From Thalassia testudinum (taxonomy: Eukaryota; Streptophyta; Magnoliopsida; Alismatales; Hydrocharitaceae), in assembly GCA_037157565.1 (NCBI GenBank), contig JAZHRO010000073.1, positions 11,476,501 to 11,540,500 on the forward strand: 64,000 nt of DNA. The letters run 5' to 3'. The stretch's first letter is position 1. Each line of letters opens with the position of its first letter. The notes under the pieces were generated by a model. That model had not been told where the DNA came from. It was given only the letters and a program-made list of their open reading frames with translations, and ran no database searches. Shown here piece by piece: positions 22,047 to 33,590 of this stretch. Position numbers and translations under genes: made by a program.

Positions 22047-22990
22047 GCACCGGAAGATGTGATGAGATTAGAAGGTGCTGGACCCAATCAAGACACCCAA
22101 GAATTGTTGGGTGACTATAGAGGTTCGGGGCAGATGGACCCCTGGATCAGAAGATCGTCCACCTGAGAAATACCTGGGCAGCCAGAGAGGGAGAGTCCCG
22201 CAAAGACCCCTACACGGTAGAGCATCCCCACGGGTTACAGGGTTTCCCCCACCCGACCTCTCTTGTCACTGCGGTTCCAGGTAGACCAGAATGGGGATCT
22301 TGACCTCTTAAGTCTACCTTTTTTATTTTAAGATCAAGGTGCTTAATGTTCCACTTGAACTTTTAAGTATTTTGAGTGCAAAAAGTGACCTAATATTAAG
22401 GTTGGTTGACTCGAGGGATCAACTTCACCTCTTGTTCCTTTGAGAGCTTTTAGGTCCTTCCTTTTATGGTTCAAATGGATTATCAGCCTGATTTGCTTAG
22501 GGTTCCTCTTGTATAAATCTTTTCAAACACGGTTTAGGCACACTTCTTTTTGGAAAGTTTGTTTCTTTGTTTTAGAGAAGATGTGTCTCTAAAAACCCTA
22601 GCTTTGCAATCCTAACTTGGCTCTAATGGGTCCAATTTAGTTGCCTTAGGAATTAGCACCTAGGGCTCAATCAAGAAAGTTTTAGCCCTAGTTGCCTTAG
22701 TTGGATGACAGACAAAAATATGTTGAAATGAAAATCAGGCAACTTGATGAGTTACTAAATATAAGACAGGTAGCCCTAAGTTGATTTCTCTCCTTTTTTT
22801 TTTTTCTTTTTTTTTTTAGATTGTGAGAGGGTTAAGGGAGAGGGCTTATGGAGATTACCTGTTCCTGTCTGTTGTGCAGTTGCTATTCTTTCCTTTTTGT
22901 TTTGCTTTCCCTGATTGAACACAACAAAAGAGAAGTTAAGTCAGATATTAGATAGAAAAGTTGTACTCAAAAGCTTTAAAAGTGCCCGTT
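22047..22990 (-). other. Untranslated leader (element B)
   Basis: About 0.94 kb between PBS and gag. It aligns to 162-1106 of A, with a T-run on the plus strand at about 22795-22820. No independent gene is seen. Confidence 0.78.
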
Positions 22991-23010
22991 GCTCCCCGGC
23001 AACGGCGCCA
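22991..23010 (-). other. Primer-binding site, tRNA-Asp (element B)
   Basis: Minus strand TGGCGCCGTTGCCGGGGAGC, three bases from the 5' LTR. It is the canonical PBS of Athila-like elements. Confidence 0.95.
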
Positions 23011-24088
23011 AAATGTTGTCAACGTTTTTGTGCGGATTTAAAGGCGTATTACGTTGCAGTAGAACCGACAAAATGTTTAAACAAATATAAATAATTTTAT
23101 TACGCGAACAACTAGAGTATCCGAGGTCGAACACAGGGAGCAAACTCAGTACTTTGTAAAACCCAAGAATACAACTGTTAAATGCAAATATAATTGATTC
23201 AAAGAGTTTTAAAAAAGATGTAAAAAAATAGAATTAGACGTCTGATTTATGTATCAGACGTCTTAAATGTGATCTTTCTTTCTCTCTTCCTTCTTCTGCT
23301 TTGCCTTTCTGATCTCTTTGCAATATTCCCTTGTCCTTCTTCTTCTCTGCGAAGACTTCTAATCTTTCTGCTTTCCTTCTTCTCCTGCGAAGACTTCTTT
23401 CTTTCTTCTTCTTCTGTCTTGCTCCTCCTTTCTTCGTTGCCTTCTTCTTCTTCTTTGGCTTGCTTTTCCTTCTTCTGCAGCGGCCAAGTCCTTCTCCTGT
23501 GATCAGCCTGCCTGCACAGGAGCAAAACCTAACCCTTCTCCCTCTACCCGCGCGTCTCTCTCTCTCAAGCAAGTCACTCAAACTGCTCTACCAGAGCCAC
23601 AGTCTTAATCGGGTCGGATCGTACCCGGGACCAGGCGCACCTGCAGGTGTGTGATGCGCGAGGAGTGCGTAGGTCTAGGTCGGGTCGGATCCGCCAGGTC
23701 TGCGTGGTCAGGCCGCGGACGAGGCGGGTGGGGTCAGTGAGGGACCTCACCCCTGTGCTTACTGAGGCGATAAGAGTAAAACACAAAAACAACTTATATG
23801 GTACCTGAGGGTTGCAATCCCACGATGTGGGACTATCTGGTCTCGCCTTCACGCGCGCCTGCAGAAGCCTCGTCATGCGATTGCCCCGCAGCTGCTGGCT
23901 CTGCTATCGCTCCTTGGCTGGACTCGTTCACCTCGCGACACTCGCGCTAGTATGCAGCACCTGTAGCCTGGAAGACCGGGTGCCTGGAGCTTCGTGGGAG
24001 CTTCATCAGAGGTCGTCCATGGTGGCAACGGCTCAAACCCTGTCGTACACAAAACGCGCCTCTCGGCCAAATCAGAATAGCTAGAGAC

Positions 24089-24160
24089 CTTCGCCGTGGC
24101 ACGGCGAAGGCGGTGGGCAGTGCTGCAGGCCGCAGGTCGGCCTAGGCGTGCGTGCCTAGG
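24089..24160 (-). other. Hairpin pair in the transcribed LTR (element B)
   Basis: CTTCGCCGT and ACGGCGAAG form a 9-bp stem with a 3-base loop (24089-24109). CCTAGGC and GCCTAGG form a 7-bp stem with a 6-base loop (24141-24160). The equivalents in A are at 9133-9203. The left LTR of B retains only the second hairpin (13231-13250). Confidence 0.65.
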
Positions 24161-24728
24161 TCAACCTGTGGCCGGAGATGGTGGGTTGGTCGGGGGGTGA
24201 TTGTGGAGGGCTGGAGTGGCAGTGGTAGGGTGGAGTGTGTTCCTGGAGGTGAGGCGGAGTTTTCGAGGTGGTTGGCGAGCCGTGTGGAGGGCTGGAGTGG
24301 TGTGGGCGGCTCGCCGGAGTGTGGTCGGAGGCGAAGATGATGGAGGTGGTTAGCGTCTGTCGAGGGTCGATCAAGGGAGATAACAGGGGGAAAAGAGAGA
24401 GGAGAGGGTGGAGAACGTATCTGGGGTTGTCTGGAGGGAAGGGAGGCGGCGGAGAGGACGGCTCGTGACTGCCGTCGTCGGGGAAGAAAGAGCATGGGGG
24501 AGGAAGCGGCGACGAAGATGAGGTGAGGAGCTTGCGTGCAGGGTACAGCGCGCCGCGGGAGGAAGAGGCGGAGAGGACTCTGCTGCTGGTATGGCAGCAG
24601 AGTGACGAGAAGGAGGGAAGGCGGTCGCCGGAGCTTGTGGGTCGTTTGGTCGGAGATGGGAGAGAAGAAATTTGGAGGGGATCTCCGTCAAAATCAAGCT
24701 TAAGATGAGCGGCCGGGTCCGGGGGGTG

Positions 24729-24735
24729 TTTTATA
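24729..24735 (-). promoter_or_regulatory. TATA box of the element B promoter
   Basis: Minus-strand TATAAAA about 940 bp into the 5' LTR, positionally equivalent to TATAAAAG in A. This would be the promoter for the element's genomic RNA. Confidence 0.65.
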
Positions 24736-25672
24736 GGTGCTGGCCGCTCCTATCAGTGCGTGAAAAATGCGCAATTAGGTCAGCCGGCTCGCCGGAGTTG
24801 GAAGGAAGAAAGATACCCAAATCTCTCGTGCGTTCGCATGAGAGATTGGGTTCACGCCAGCGAATTTGATTGGCTTTAGAAGGAAGGGAATTCCTCAGAG
24901 AATCTCCCTTCCATTTCTGGGAGAGAATCTCTGAGGAATTAGAGAGCAATCTCTCTCGAAACTTCGCCGGAGCTCGGTTCTGCCCTAGCAATGGCGGCAG
25001 GACCGGTTTGCAAAGAAGGCGAAGAACCTAGGGGGCTCTCTGCAAGGATATTCAAAAGATAGGGACCTATTTGTGATTTGGGTGTACTAAATTGCAAAGT
25101 AGGTCAAGATGACCTCCCCTTAGGTCCAAATTTTGGTACAAACCTAATTTGGACCTAAAGAATGCAATGGTGAAGTTGGATTTTAGGTTTGACCTCGTTT
25201 GACTGGACATTTTGCGTAAAAACCCAAATTAGGTTAATTGAAGAGCTAAGACTCTAATCTAGGTCAAACTAGGTTCCAAAGGCCAAATTAAGTGTTCTAA
25301 ACCCTAGAGGATGTTTTTCTATGATTTTTAGAGGGTTTGCTTGATTTTTATTCTGATCGAAACGTTGTTAATTTAAGCGGGTCTGTTTTAGGGTTATCAA
25401 GTGTCATTTAATTCTTAGATTGCACATAAACCCATTTCTGATTAATTCAACCCACTTTTTATCTTATTTGGACCATTTGACCTATGTTTTGCTTCTGAGA
25501 AATCCCGTTTATGTACTGAAATGGTAAAATTGCAGTTTTAACCTTTATTTCATGTTTTCTTCTCAGAGCACTTGTTCCTTCAGTTAAGCCTTCTTCTAGG
25601 TTATGTAGGAGCTTTTATCTTCTTTATTGGGTCAAAATGAGCTAGTTATGGCTCATGATGAGGCTCTCATCA

Positions 25673-25677
25673 GCAGA
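25673..25677. repeat. Target-site duplication, right copy (element B)
   Basis: GCAGA, identical to 12115-12119. The E3 reading resumes immediately afterwards. Confidence 0.95.
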
Positions 25678-26213
25678 CCTACCAAGAATTCATGGTGTGG
25701 GTTGGGATGGATTTGCCCAATTCATTTCTGATTACGGTGAGTCCCACCTTTTTGGGCACTATCTTAGTGGGAGTCACTCACTGGCTGTCGGAAATCGGAT
25801 AGATAATGTCTATGTCCAGCCATTTAATGATCTCCTTGACAACCTCCAACATATTTGGATTGAGGCATCTCTGAGGTTGTCTCAATGGTCTCACCCCTTC
25901 ATCAGTGTAGATATGGTGAGTGCTGTATGAGGGGTGAATTCCATGGAGATTAGCAATGCCTCACCTGACAGCAGCCCTATGTGCTTGCAAAACGGAGATC
26001 AACTGGTGTTCCTGATATGGAGTCAAGTGAGCAATTGATAATAACTAGATATGTCTTACTTTCTCCCAGAAACACGTATTTGAGCGAATCAGGTAAAGGC
26101 TGTAGCTCTAGTAGTGGAGGGTGGGGAGGAGGGTTATGTAGGGGAGGAGAGGAAACAATAGCGGAAATTTGCTGATCCCGATTTATGAAGAATCCACCTG
26201 CAATGGTCATGTA
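25673..26213 (-). pseudogene. pol: Reverse transcriptase, N-terminal half (element E3)
   Basis: In sense it runs from ELQPLPDSLKYVFLGESKTYLV (about 26040-26110) through the region matching YCTHRIYTEEGTRPSREMQRRLNP of B, then the SDS-W-SP-V-PKK segment near 25760-25800, ending at the insertion point of B. It continues at 12119 with CIDYRKLNS. Stops and small indels are frequent, for example around 25960. Confidence 0.87.
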
Positions 26214-26216
26214 ATC

Positions 26217-26930
26217 CTATCTTAAGATATCAGCGTTGGATAGGACAGGATAGTCAGGATTAGGGGTGTTAGGAGCAGATGAACACCCATGACAACCAGA
26301 TCCCTGTGATGAAATGTGTATATCAGTAGTCTCGGTCCCATGTGGATTGTGACCAAAGACCCTTGATAGTGAGGATGAATGTGCCATTTGGTCGCTGTAG
26401 AGGAGGCCAATGTTCCCACAGAAAGCTGAATCTTCATCATCACTATCCTCCTCGATCAAGCCACAATCAAAGTTCTTTGATGCCCTGAAAATGTCCAGTC
26501 TGAGCTTTTCGTTTCGAAGGGCAATCTCCATGCACCCTGATGCATAGTCGATGTTTGCACAAGCGGTTGCCTAAAATGGGTGACCTAGAATAATCAGTGC
26601 ATCATGGAGATTAGGAGGAACCTCAATATCAAGAATAAAAAAGTCTGCTAGAAAATAGAATCCTTGGACTTTTTCGATCACATTTTCAACCACCCCCCTC
26701 GGTGTTTTTACAAATCGGTCATCCAACTATATGGTAACTGAGGTGGGCTTTAACTCCCCGAATTGAAATTGATCAAATACTGTAGTGGGAGTTAGGTTGA
26801 TGGATGACCCAAAGTCAAGAAGGGCCCTATCAAAAGGGAAATCTTGCAACAAGCACGAAATCAATGGTGTGGTCGGGTCCTTCTTCTTGAGCGGTAAGTC
26901 AGCTAAAATAACTGCACTGGCTTCCTAAGA
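26217..26930 (-). pseudogene. pol: Protease and acidic linker (element E3)
   Basis: The active site reads RALLDFGSSINLTP (about 26790-26840), followed by FFILDIEVPPNLHDALIILGHPF and a stop near 26573. MEIALRNEKLRLDIFRASK at 26530 matches the PR C-terminus of the family. The acidic stretch EEDSDDEDSAF and a Pro/Ser-rich linker lead to RT. The catalytic Asp is kept, but the domain has stops. Confidence 0.85.
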
Positions 26931-29082
26931 TAATACCGCTTGTTGTCTGATCATCTACTACTGCTTCAGAGTATAGAAATCCTTGAAGAACCTAGAGATA
27001 GCTGGGATGTGATCTATCACTTCAAGGAGAGGGACCTAAATGTGAACTTTCTTAAACATAGATTTCAGGTCCTTGAAATTCCGCGTGTCCTTTTTCCGTG
27101 CTGAATCTTGTGTTAGGCCCGCGGGAAAAGGGATGGGAATTTCAGCATCTAAAGGCTTCTTTCCTTTATCTAATGAAGTTGTCTTGTGAGAGGAAGAGGG
27201 TTGTGAGCCATCTCATCGTATGGAGCAGGAAAAATCATTACCCACTTGCCCAGGTAGTAGGTCCTATGTAGTCTTTCTACTCCTTAAGGTAACAGCTTTT
27301 GCATCGGCGGGCTGTCCATGCAGGGGCAGAGGAGCGGGTTGGTCTGGATACACAGGGTCTGGCAATAGAGGTGGATGACCGAGCCCATAACCAGGAGGTG
27401 CAGGAGGTGCTTGCATAACCGCGTCTGCCTGCCCCTGTGGTGCTTGGAATCTAGGCAAGGCACCCTAATTTTGCATATATCTCAGGTTCGAATAGGTTGG
27501 GAGGGTAAAGCTCCCTGTGATCTATGCTCCTGCACCATCTTGTTCTACGTGTTCTGTATGCTCTGTATTTGGTCAGCCATTGCCTTCATTATTTGGAGGT
27601 TGTCATTAGTATATTTCTGAATAGATGCCTACAGTTCCTCCTTCAGCAACTACAAAGGGTCGGCTCGCTTTGAAGGGTAGTTAGCAGCTTCGTGCAGCAG
27701 CTGATAGATAAAGCGTGTCTGTTGCTGCTAAGACGAGAATGGCTGCTTCCTAGGATACGTGTTCTGCACATTCCCGTATTGTCTAGTATGGTAGTGTGGA
27801 CTTGACATGGTCTCTGTGGATTACCTGACCAGGAGAAATTGGGATGTTGTTACCAACCAGGGTTATATGTTTCAGAATACGGGTTGTTATGCCCATATCC
27901 CTGAATGGCATTGACATCTTTGTAAGCCGAAGATGTCTCAGATGCGAATTCATCCAAAGAATATGCACTTGCATTATCATGTGGTGTGAAACCCTAATTG
28001 TACTATGCTAGATCCATATTGTTCACGGGTTCCTGGTATGCAGGATCCCACGAAGATGGAGAGAAAACATCCCGAGTAGTCGAATATGTACGAGCAGAGG
28101 GGGCTCAGGATGCTTGAGAGGAGTAAGATGGAGCAGTGCTGCTAGAAGATCCGGATCTCGCTCGCATCAATTCATCGAGCTTCTTATTGAGCAGATCCAC
28201 CTTATCTAGCTTTTTGGTGATAATGTCCATGTCGGCTTGGGCAGATTCGGCTTGAGCTTCGTAGAGATTAACTCATTACTGTCCAGGTCGCTAAAATTGG
28301 TTCATTGAGGCGGTATTCATTGAGTTCTCTGCTAAGGACTCGAACAGTTCAAATGCATTGTTCTCATCTTTTGTGAGAACATTCCCACCGCTAGATGCAT
28401 CGGCCAGGTATCGATGTGTGTCATCCAACCCATGGTAAAATACTTGCGCAAGGTGCCATTTGGGTGCACTATGATGTGGGCACTTCCTGAGAAGATTGTG
28501 AAATCTGTCCTAGTCATCATGAATCTTCTCTCCAGAGCCTTGAGCAAAAGTCGTGATTGTGCGCCTCATGGCATTTGTTCAACTGATCGGGAAGAACTTT
28601 TGAAGGAATTCGCAATGTAATTCCTCCTAGGTTCCAATTGGCCTCGCGATGGTCTTGAACCAATAAGCAACTTTATCCTTGAGAGAAAAAGGAAATAGCT
28701 TCATGAGAACAATTCCAATATCAATATTCCTGGGTCGAACTGACTCTACAATCCGACTCAGGTCTTCGAGGTGTTGGAAGGGATCCTCATTCGAGTTTCC
28801 ATGGAAATGAGTTCGAATTAGACTTATGATATTCGATTTTAACTCGAATGCATCTCTGCCTGTGGGAATCCGGACCTGAGGTGCTATGATTGTTGTCGTT
28901 GGATCATAGAAGTCCTGTAGTTGTTCTCTATGTGCTAGGTGCTGCATCCTATCGAGTGTCGTGAGAATCCGATCAATGCTCTGCTCATATTTCTATTTCG
29001 TTTCCTCAACCCTGGCTTCTAGACGAGCCATCGGGTCCTGATTTTTAGGTTGTTGATGAATTCGAGGACCAGGATTAGCCAT
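26931..29082 (-). pseudogene. gag: gag remnant (element E3)
   Basis: The start ATG at about 29082 (MANPGPRIHQQPKNQ) is the first in-frame Met and follows the leader. The core is recognisable: LQDFYDPTTTIIAPQVRIPT (28900), NEDPFQHLEDLSRIVESV, FSLKDKVAYWF, a KFFPIS/TNAMRR segment near 28580 with stops, and CPHHSAPKWHLAQVFYHGLD near 28430-28480. Further on: a Q/Y/N-rich segment, a coiled-coil-like LDKVDLLNKKLDEL at about 28170-28200, and AKAVTLRSRKTT at 27264-27300 before PR. Frames change repeatedly. Confidence 0.86.
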
Positions 29083-30341
29083 CTCATCTAATCGGGTGGA
29101 AGAAGGTTGAGACAAGAGATTGGGCAAAAATTGCCTCTACTGCCTTGGGTTTGGCTCCCAAGGTCTTGCGAGGTTAGGTCTTAATGACCTTCCTTGCATA
29201 CACCAACTCAAAGGGCTGGTGTAGTCAAGCAGAACAACGCTAAGGCCTTGTTAATCAAAGTGTTTTTTAAAATCAGTTGACCAGATTTTTCGTTCAAGTT
29301 CAAGTTGAAGAAAATTCGGCGAGAGATCGACTACAAGGAATTCCCAACTCTCAGGCTAACCTGGCTAGGCTGGTTACGACGGGACTACAAGGAAGGTTCT
29401 TCCTTCGGCTTTCCCCTCCGGTTCCATTACCCCACAGACACGGTCTTTTGACACTACCCCGCAGCCTTAGACACCATGTTTTGCAAGAGAAGTTGAAACT
29501 CAGTAGTTTCAAGCCAAATGCAGGTTATTTGATGTGCTTTCGTGAATTCTTAACTTGTCTCTTCAGTGTAGTAGATGGTGGGAAGTCCACAAGGTGACTC
29601 CCCTACTTGACTAACTTTTGGGCACGTCGAAGTCTAAGTTAGTCCAATGTGGTACTATTGGCTCATGTGCTTATAAGTTGTTTCAAAGTAAAACCCCAAA
29701 TCAAATATAAACTTTCAGGTAAATATGGAATTCAAATGATTTGAAACTTGGCAATAAAATTCCACTTGCAATAAGCTTTTCAGAGGATATTTTTTCATAA
29801 TTTTTACTTTTTCCAACAAAGAGTTATGAATTTTTAACTAGCAAGGGGTAAAATCTGGGATTTAGGTCCCATGTTGGTTTTTCTATTGGAAATGATATCA
29901 AATATGCTCTAAAAATTTTGTAAAAATATGATATTGAAAGCTAATGTGATTATCTTTCACACGCCACAAAGTTTGAGTCAATCTGATTTGTATGTTTGCT
30001 AGAATTGATTTTCAAATTTCATAAAAGTTTTATTTTTAAGCAATCTGACACATATGTACTCCACAAATTTTTAAAAATTCCACAGATATAATTTCTTTTT
30101 GGGAATGGCGGCTTGGAAAGATAACTTGAAAATGTAGTTCCAGTTTAAGTTTCAAGATTTTTGGAGCATTAGAAGCATGGCTATTGAATTTTAAAGATGA
30201 CACATACTTTCTAGTCAAATTTCCAAATAGGATTGTGTGCACCTGATATTCGCAGTGCCCACTTCGATTTGTTCACCGGTTTGTGTCGTTGTTCCTGCAC
30301 ACAATAATAATGTATTAGAGATAAAATTAAAAGTCGACTTG
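29083..30341 (-). other. Untranslated leader of element E3
   Basis: About 1.26 kb. Near 29200 the CCAACTCAAAGGGCTGGTG motif resembles the CAAGGGGCTGG segment of F near 59220, suggesting a shared leader. The rest is A/T-rich with no supported frame. Confidence 0.65.
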
Positions 30342-30361
30342 CCTCCCTGGCAACGACGCCA
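30342..30361 (-). other. Diverged tRNA-Asp primer-binding site (element E3)
   Basis: Minus strand TGGCGTCGTTGCCAGGGAGG, three mismatches from the PBS of B. It sits next to the LTR start at 30365. Confidence 0.82.
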
Positions 30362-30364
30362 ATT

Positions 30365-31816
30365 TGTTCGGGGCATAGATGGGGTAAAAGATAAATACAT
30401 CATAGTATAGTGCAAAATACATCTCGACAAATAAAACTAACAGAACTAGGAGTCCCAGTCTATCACAGGGAGGCAAAAACGCTTTTGATTTCATGCACTT
30501 ATTCTAAATCTAATTACTAAATAGTAGAGACAATGAATCACAATATATATATCACATAGTGAGTTCGAACATGAATTGCATACATATAACTATAACTAAA
30601 CAAATTATAAGCATGAATAAAACTATCCAAGTAACAGAACGAGGGCACCACAGGTGGTCTCTGGTGGCCTTCTGGAGAGGTTGAGGAGAGCAGGAACGAT
30701 CCAACAGGGTGACCCAGCGGATTCTTCAGATGGAGGTAGAGAAGACGAGAAAAAGAAGAAGAGAGAGAGGTAGAATAAAGAAGAAGAGAATGAGAGAGTT
30801 GAGAGAGAGTTGTCTTCAAAGGGGGGCCCTTAGGTCCTTTTATAGCTCATGCAAATCCTTCTTCTTCCTCGATTCTTTCTAATGCTGCCACGTGGTGCGC
30901 CCTTGGATGAAGTTTGTGCGGCTCCCTCGTGCCCTTACCGCTTCTTCTTGTTTTCATATTCAAATCCCACCTCATCATCTCAGCCTTCCGATTTCAAATC
31001 CTACGCACGCTTCTCGCACCTTCCAGATCTTGCAACAACCCGTGCGATCGCACCACGTGGTTGCCTCTGGGCCCTCCAATCATGCATGCCCACCTGCATG
31101 CACCCACCCATTACCCGGACCAATTTTTGCACAGCGCATGGCTCAAACCCGCACCCCACGCATACGCGGGCGCACACGCAAGCCAACACGTTGTGCAAAG
31201 CATTTATCATATATGCTTACCTAATTATATTTTTATTAATCTATTTTGGGTGGCGATGTGGCACATTCGTGGCCATTGGATGAAGATCCAACGGCCCATG
31301 CTGAGATGTGAGGCACCTTTAGGGGTTGGGGGCACGGCGAGGGGCAGCTGCGATGGTGCCACTTGGAGCCATCGTGGTCGTTCGTTCTTCTTCTCTTTAT
31401 ATCTGATGATGTAGGCCTTCAATTAAGTTGATTTCTCCACTGTTGGATTAGGAACGTCGATCCAGATCCATCCGTACGGTTAGATTTGTCATCTGAGGTC
31501 TAGATGTTCTTCAATTTTCCCCTTGGCTCTTGCTCTTCTGCGGACTCCCTGGGGTGCTACGGAAGTCTGATTGATGCGATCTTGGATGCATTGGACTCCT
31601 GTCGTTAATCCAAAAAAATTCATAAGGTTGGATCGGTCATCTGCATCCCTGGTTTACCTGCCATCATTAGTACCTCTCAAATAACATAGTTTAATACATA
31701 AAACACATATATCAACTACGATGCAGAATACGATGCATATGCACACAGAATGTTCATGTTAAGCTAAGTTCTAGCTTAATTGATGCGAGTTAGGACCTAT
31801 GATTGCTGCGCAATCA
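30365..31816 (-). repeat. 5' LTR of element E3 (about 1.45 kb)
   Basis: Starts TGTTCGGGGC after the PBS and ends GATTGCTGCGCAATCA on the plus strand. The same palindromic ending closes the LTRs of F (54194 and 62946). It contains a TATA box (30836-30844), an imperfect palindrome (31352-31374) and GATCCATCCGTACGGTTAGA (31465-31484). Long frames here are C-rich chance ORFs. Confidence 0.85.
30836..30844 (-). promoter_or_regulatory. TATA box in the LTR of element E3
   Basis: TATAAAAGG on the minus strand with a GGGCCCCCC-type sequence just downstream. The position fits the U3/R border. Confidence 0.55.
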
Positions 31817-32150
31817 GTAGTGTAGATTTTTCACTTTCGTAATTGTAACAAACAATTCTTAATAAATAGATGACTGTTTCTCTCTCTCTCTCCCTCTCTC
31901 TCTTAAATTTTTGCAAGTATATAAAGTTTTCATCGACCTGATCTCTTGCATGTTAAAAATACCAAGAAAATTAGAAAAGATAAAAATGACCAAAAAGAAA
32001 TAAAAGTGAAGCGCAGATTTCATAAAACCAAATGTTCGCCTCCTCGTGTTCGATCCGGGTCTCCCTTGGAGTTTCGGTATAAATTTTATTTAATCACGAG
32101 TTTTGCAACTACGATGACGGGTTACTTGTAACCCTAATTTCAAACTTGCG
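31817..32150 (+). repeat. 3' part of the 5' LTR of element C
   Basis: The (CT)n run, the CGTGTTCGATCCGGGTCTCC segment, TATAAATTTTATTT and TTTTGCAACTACGATGACGGG match, in order, the sense strand of the LTR of G (40419-40720 reversed). Then the LTR runs directly into gag: PBS and leader are deleted. Confidence 0.75.
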
Positions 32151-33590
32151 AAACCCGTCTGATCACAAACCCACTACCTCGTCAACTACCTGTCGTTCCT
32201 CTAAATGATTTCTATGATCCTTCCTATTATGAGGAAAGACCAGGTGTGGCTATACTTGAAGGGGACTTCGGGATCAAACCAGCTGTTCTAAATCTAATTA
32301 AACATTTCTGTGGCCTTCCTATGGAAGATGCTTTCATACACCTTGATGACCTGACTCTTATTGCACAAACAACTCGATCCCGCAATGTGCAAGAAGACCT
32401 TTGGTTGATGCAACTATCTCCATTATCTCTTAAAGATAAAGCCACTTATTGGTTCAGAACCATTGGCTGACCTATCACCACTTGGCCTCAGGTCAAAAGT
32501 GCCTTCCTCAAGAAATTTTTTCCCATAGGTCATACTAAGTCCTTGCAAAGATCTATTACAACCTTTCAACAAAAATCTAGAGAGACATTTCATGATTCTT
32601 GCAAAAGATTTCAAGATCTCCTAAGAAGTTGCTTGCACCACGAGATTCCCTTATGGTAGCTTGTGCAGATCTTCTATCATGGATTAGAAGATCAAATTTG
32701 ACGTTTTGTCAAGGACTCATGTGGTGGCAACTTCTTAAATAAGGACGCAGAGAGTGCCCATCACCTCTTCGAAGAAATGAGTGAAAACTCATTTAATCAA
32801 GCTTCCATGAACACCTTTGGTAGAACTTCAAACCCACAGTTCGGTGTTCGTGAGATAGGCACTCAATCTATCCCTATCACCCAGGATGATCTTCAAATGA
32901 TCACCCAAAAACTTGACCAGAAGCAAATTAATCAAAAGAAAATTGAGGAAAGACTTGCCACACCAACCCAACCTCCACACAATCCACATCTAACCCAGCC
33001 TAACATTGCATGAAGAGAAAATTTGCACAATCTAAACACTACCCCTGCTAATTATCACCAATATTCTTAAGCTTTCTATGACTCGCTGGGGAATTACAAC
33101 TATCCAAAGCCTAACCCCACTCAAAATATTTCTTCCCTCTAGGACTAATTTAGAAATTGTTCCAACTGGAAGAATTACCTGAACCACTCCTGGAATAACT
33201 TGGTTCCTCCCCAAACTTCAAATCAATTTAGTGGGTATGGGTCGAATCCGTCCTATCATCCTAGGTCATCTGAATAAGACATCAATGCCCAAATGATGAA
33301 AACCCTACAGGGCATGCAAAGTAAAATGACTGAAGTAAGTCGTGCTGTTACAAATCTGAATTATCAGATTGGGGTTACTCCAAGTTCTATAGGGCATCTA
33401 CCCTCCCAACCCATAACCAATCCTAATCATCAAAGGAACCAGTATCCGGGCAGAAATCAAAACTATCCGAATTAGCCTCCTACTAATCCACCACCTCAGC
33501 AGCCTCCCAAGTTTTCACCACAACAGGCCCCCCCACCTCCTCCAAATAATAATTCGACTACACATGCAGTTACATTGAGTGGGAAAACCA
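32151..33590 (+). pseudogene. gag: gag remnant (element C)
   Basis: The frame LNDFYDPSYYEERPGVAILE begins near 32200 with no start codon, because the N-terminus was lost at the LTR fusion. LSLKDKATYWFRTIG is followed by a TGA at 32468, then TTWPQVKSAFLKKFFPIGHT, TFHDSCKRFQDLLRSCLHHE and FYHGLEDQI. A coiled-coil-like stretch (QMITQKLDQKQINQKKIEER) lies at about 32895-32955. An N/P/Q-rich tail and AVTLSGKTT (about 33565) close it. Stops at 32468, about 32658 and 32700 make it inactive. Confidence 0.86.

Larger units (their letters stand above)
12120..25672 (-). mobile_element. Element B: complete young Athila-like retrotransposon, 13.55 kb
   Basis: Two near-identical LTRs (12120-14761 and 23014-25672), tRNA-Asp PBS, gag, PR-RT-RH-IN, 3' UTR and polypurine tract are all present in the expected order on the minus strand. 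Perfect 5-bp duplications flank it. In the first ~1.08 kb of the LTR pair I count about 15 substitutions by eye, so insertion is recent relative to everything else here. Coding lesions are few: a one-base loss near 21690, TAG near 21117, TAG near 20330, a frame change near 20240, and TAA at 18488. It is not autonomous as it stands. Confidence 0.96.
23014..25672 (-). repeat. 5' LTR of element B (2.66 kb)
   Basis: Same termini as the 3' LTR and nearly identical throughout. It drives transcription toward lower coordinates. From the TATA box, about 940 bp (U3) lie upstream and about 1.7 kb (R plus U5) downstream, an unusually long transcribed LTR part. It contains the complete hairpin pair at 24089-24160. 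Confidence 0.96.
10368..31816 (-). mobile_element. Element E3: Athila-like retrotransposon split by A and B
   Basis: IN, RNase H and half of RT lie at 10368-12119. The other half of RT, PR, gag, leader, PBS and 5' LTR lie at 25673-31816. The two RT halves join exactly across the B insertion (12120-25672), sharing the target GCAGA. The IN end, 3' UTR and 3' LTR must lie left of the window, beyond element A. Many stops and frameshifts mark it as old. Its right end (31816) borders a fragment of the LTR of element C. Confidence 0.9.

Noticed and set aside
22991..23010. tRNA-Asp-like sequence as a tRNA gene
   Set aside because: Only about 20 bases of the tRNA 3' end complement are present at each site, next to LTRs; they are primer-binding sites.
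30849..31414. Frames of 110-166 codons on the plus strand
   Set aside because: Located in the E3 LTR on the strand opposite to its transcription, no domain, Cys/His/Pro-rich by composition only.
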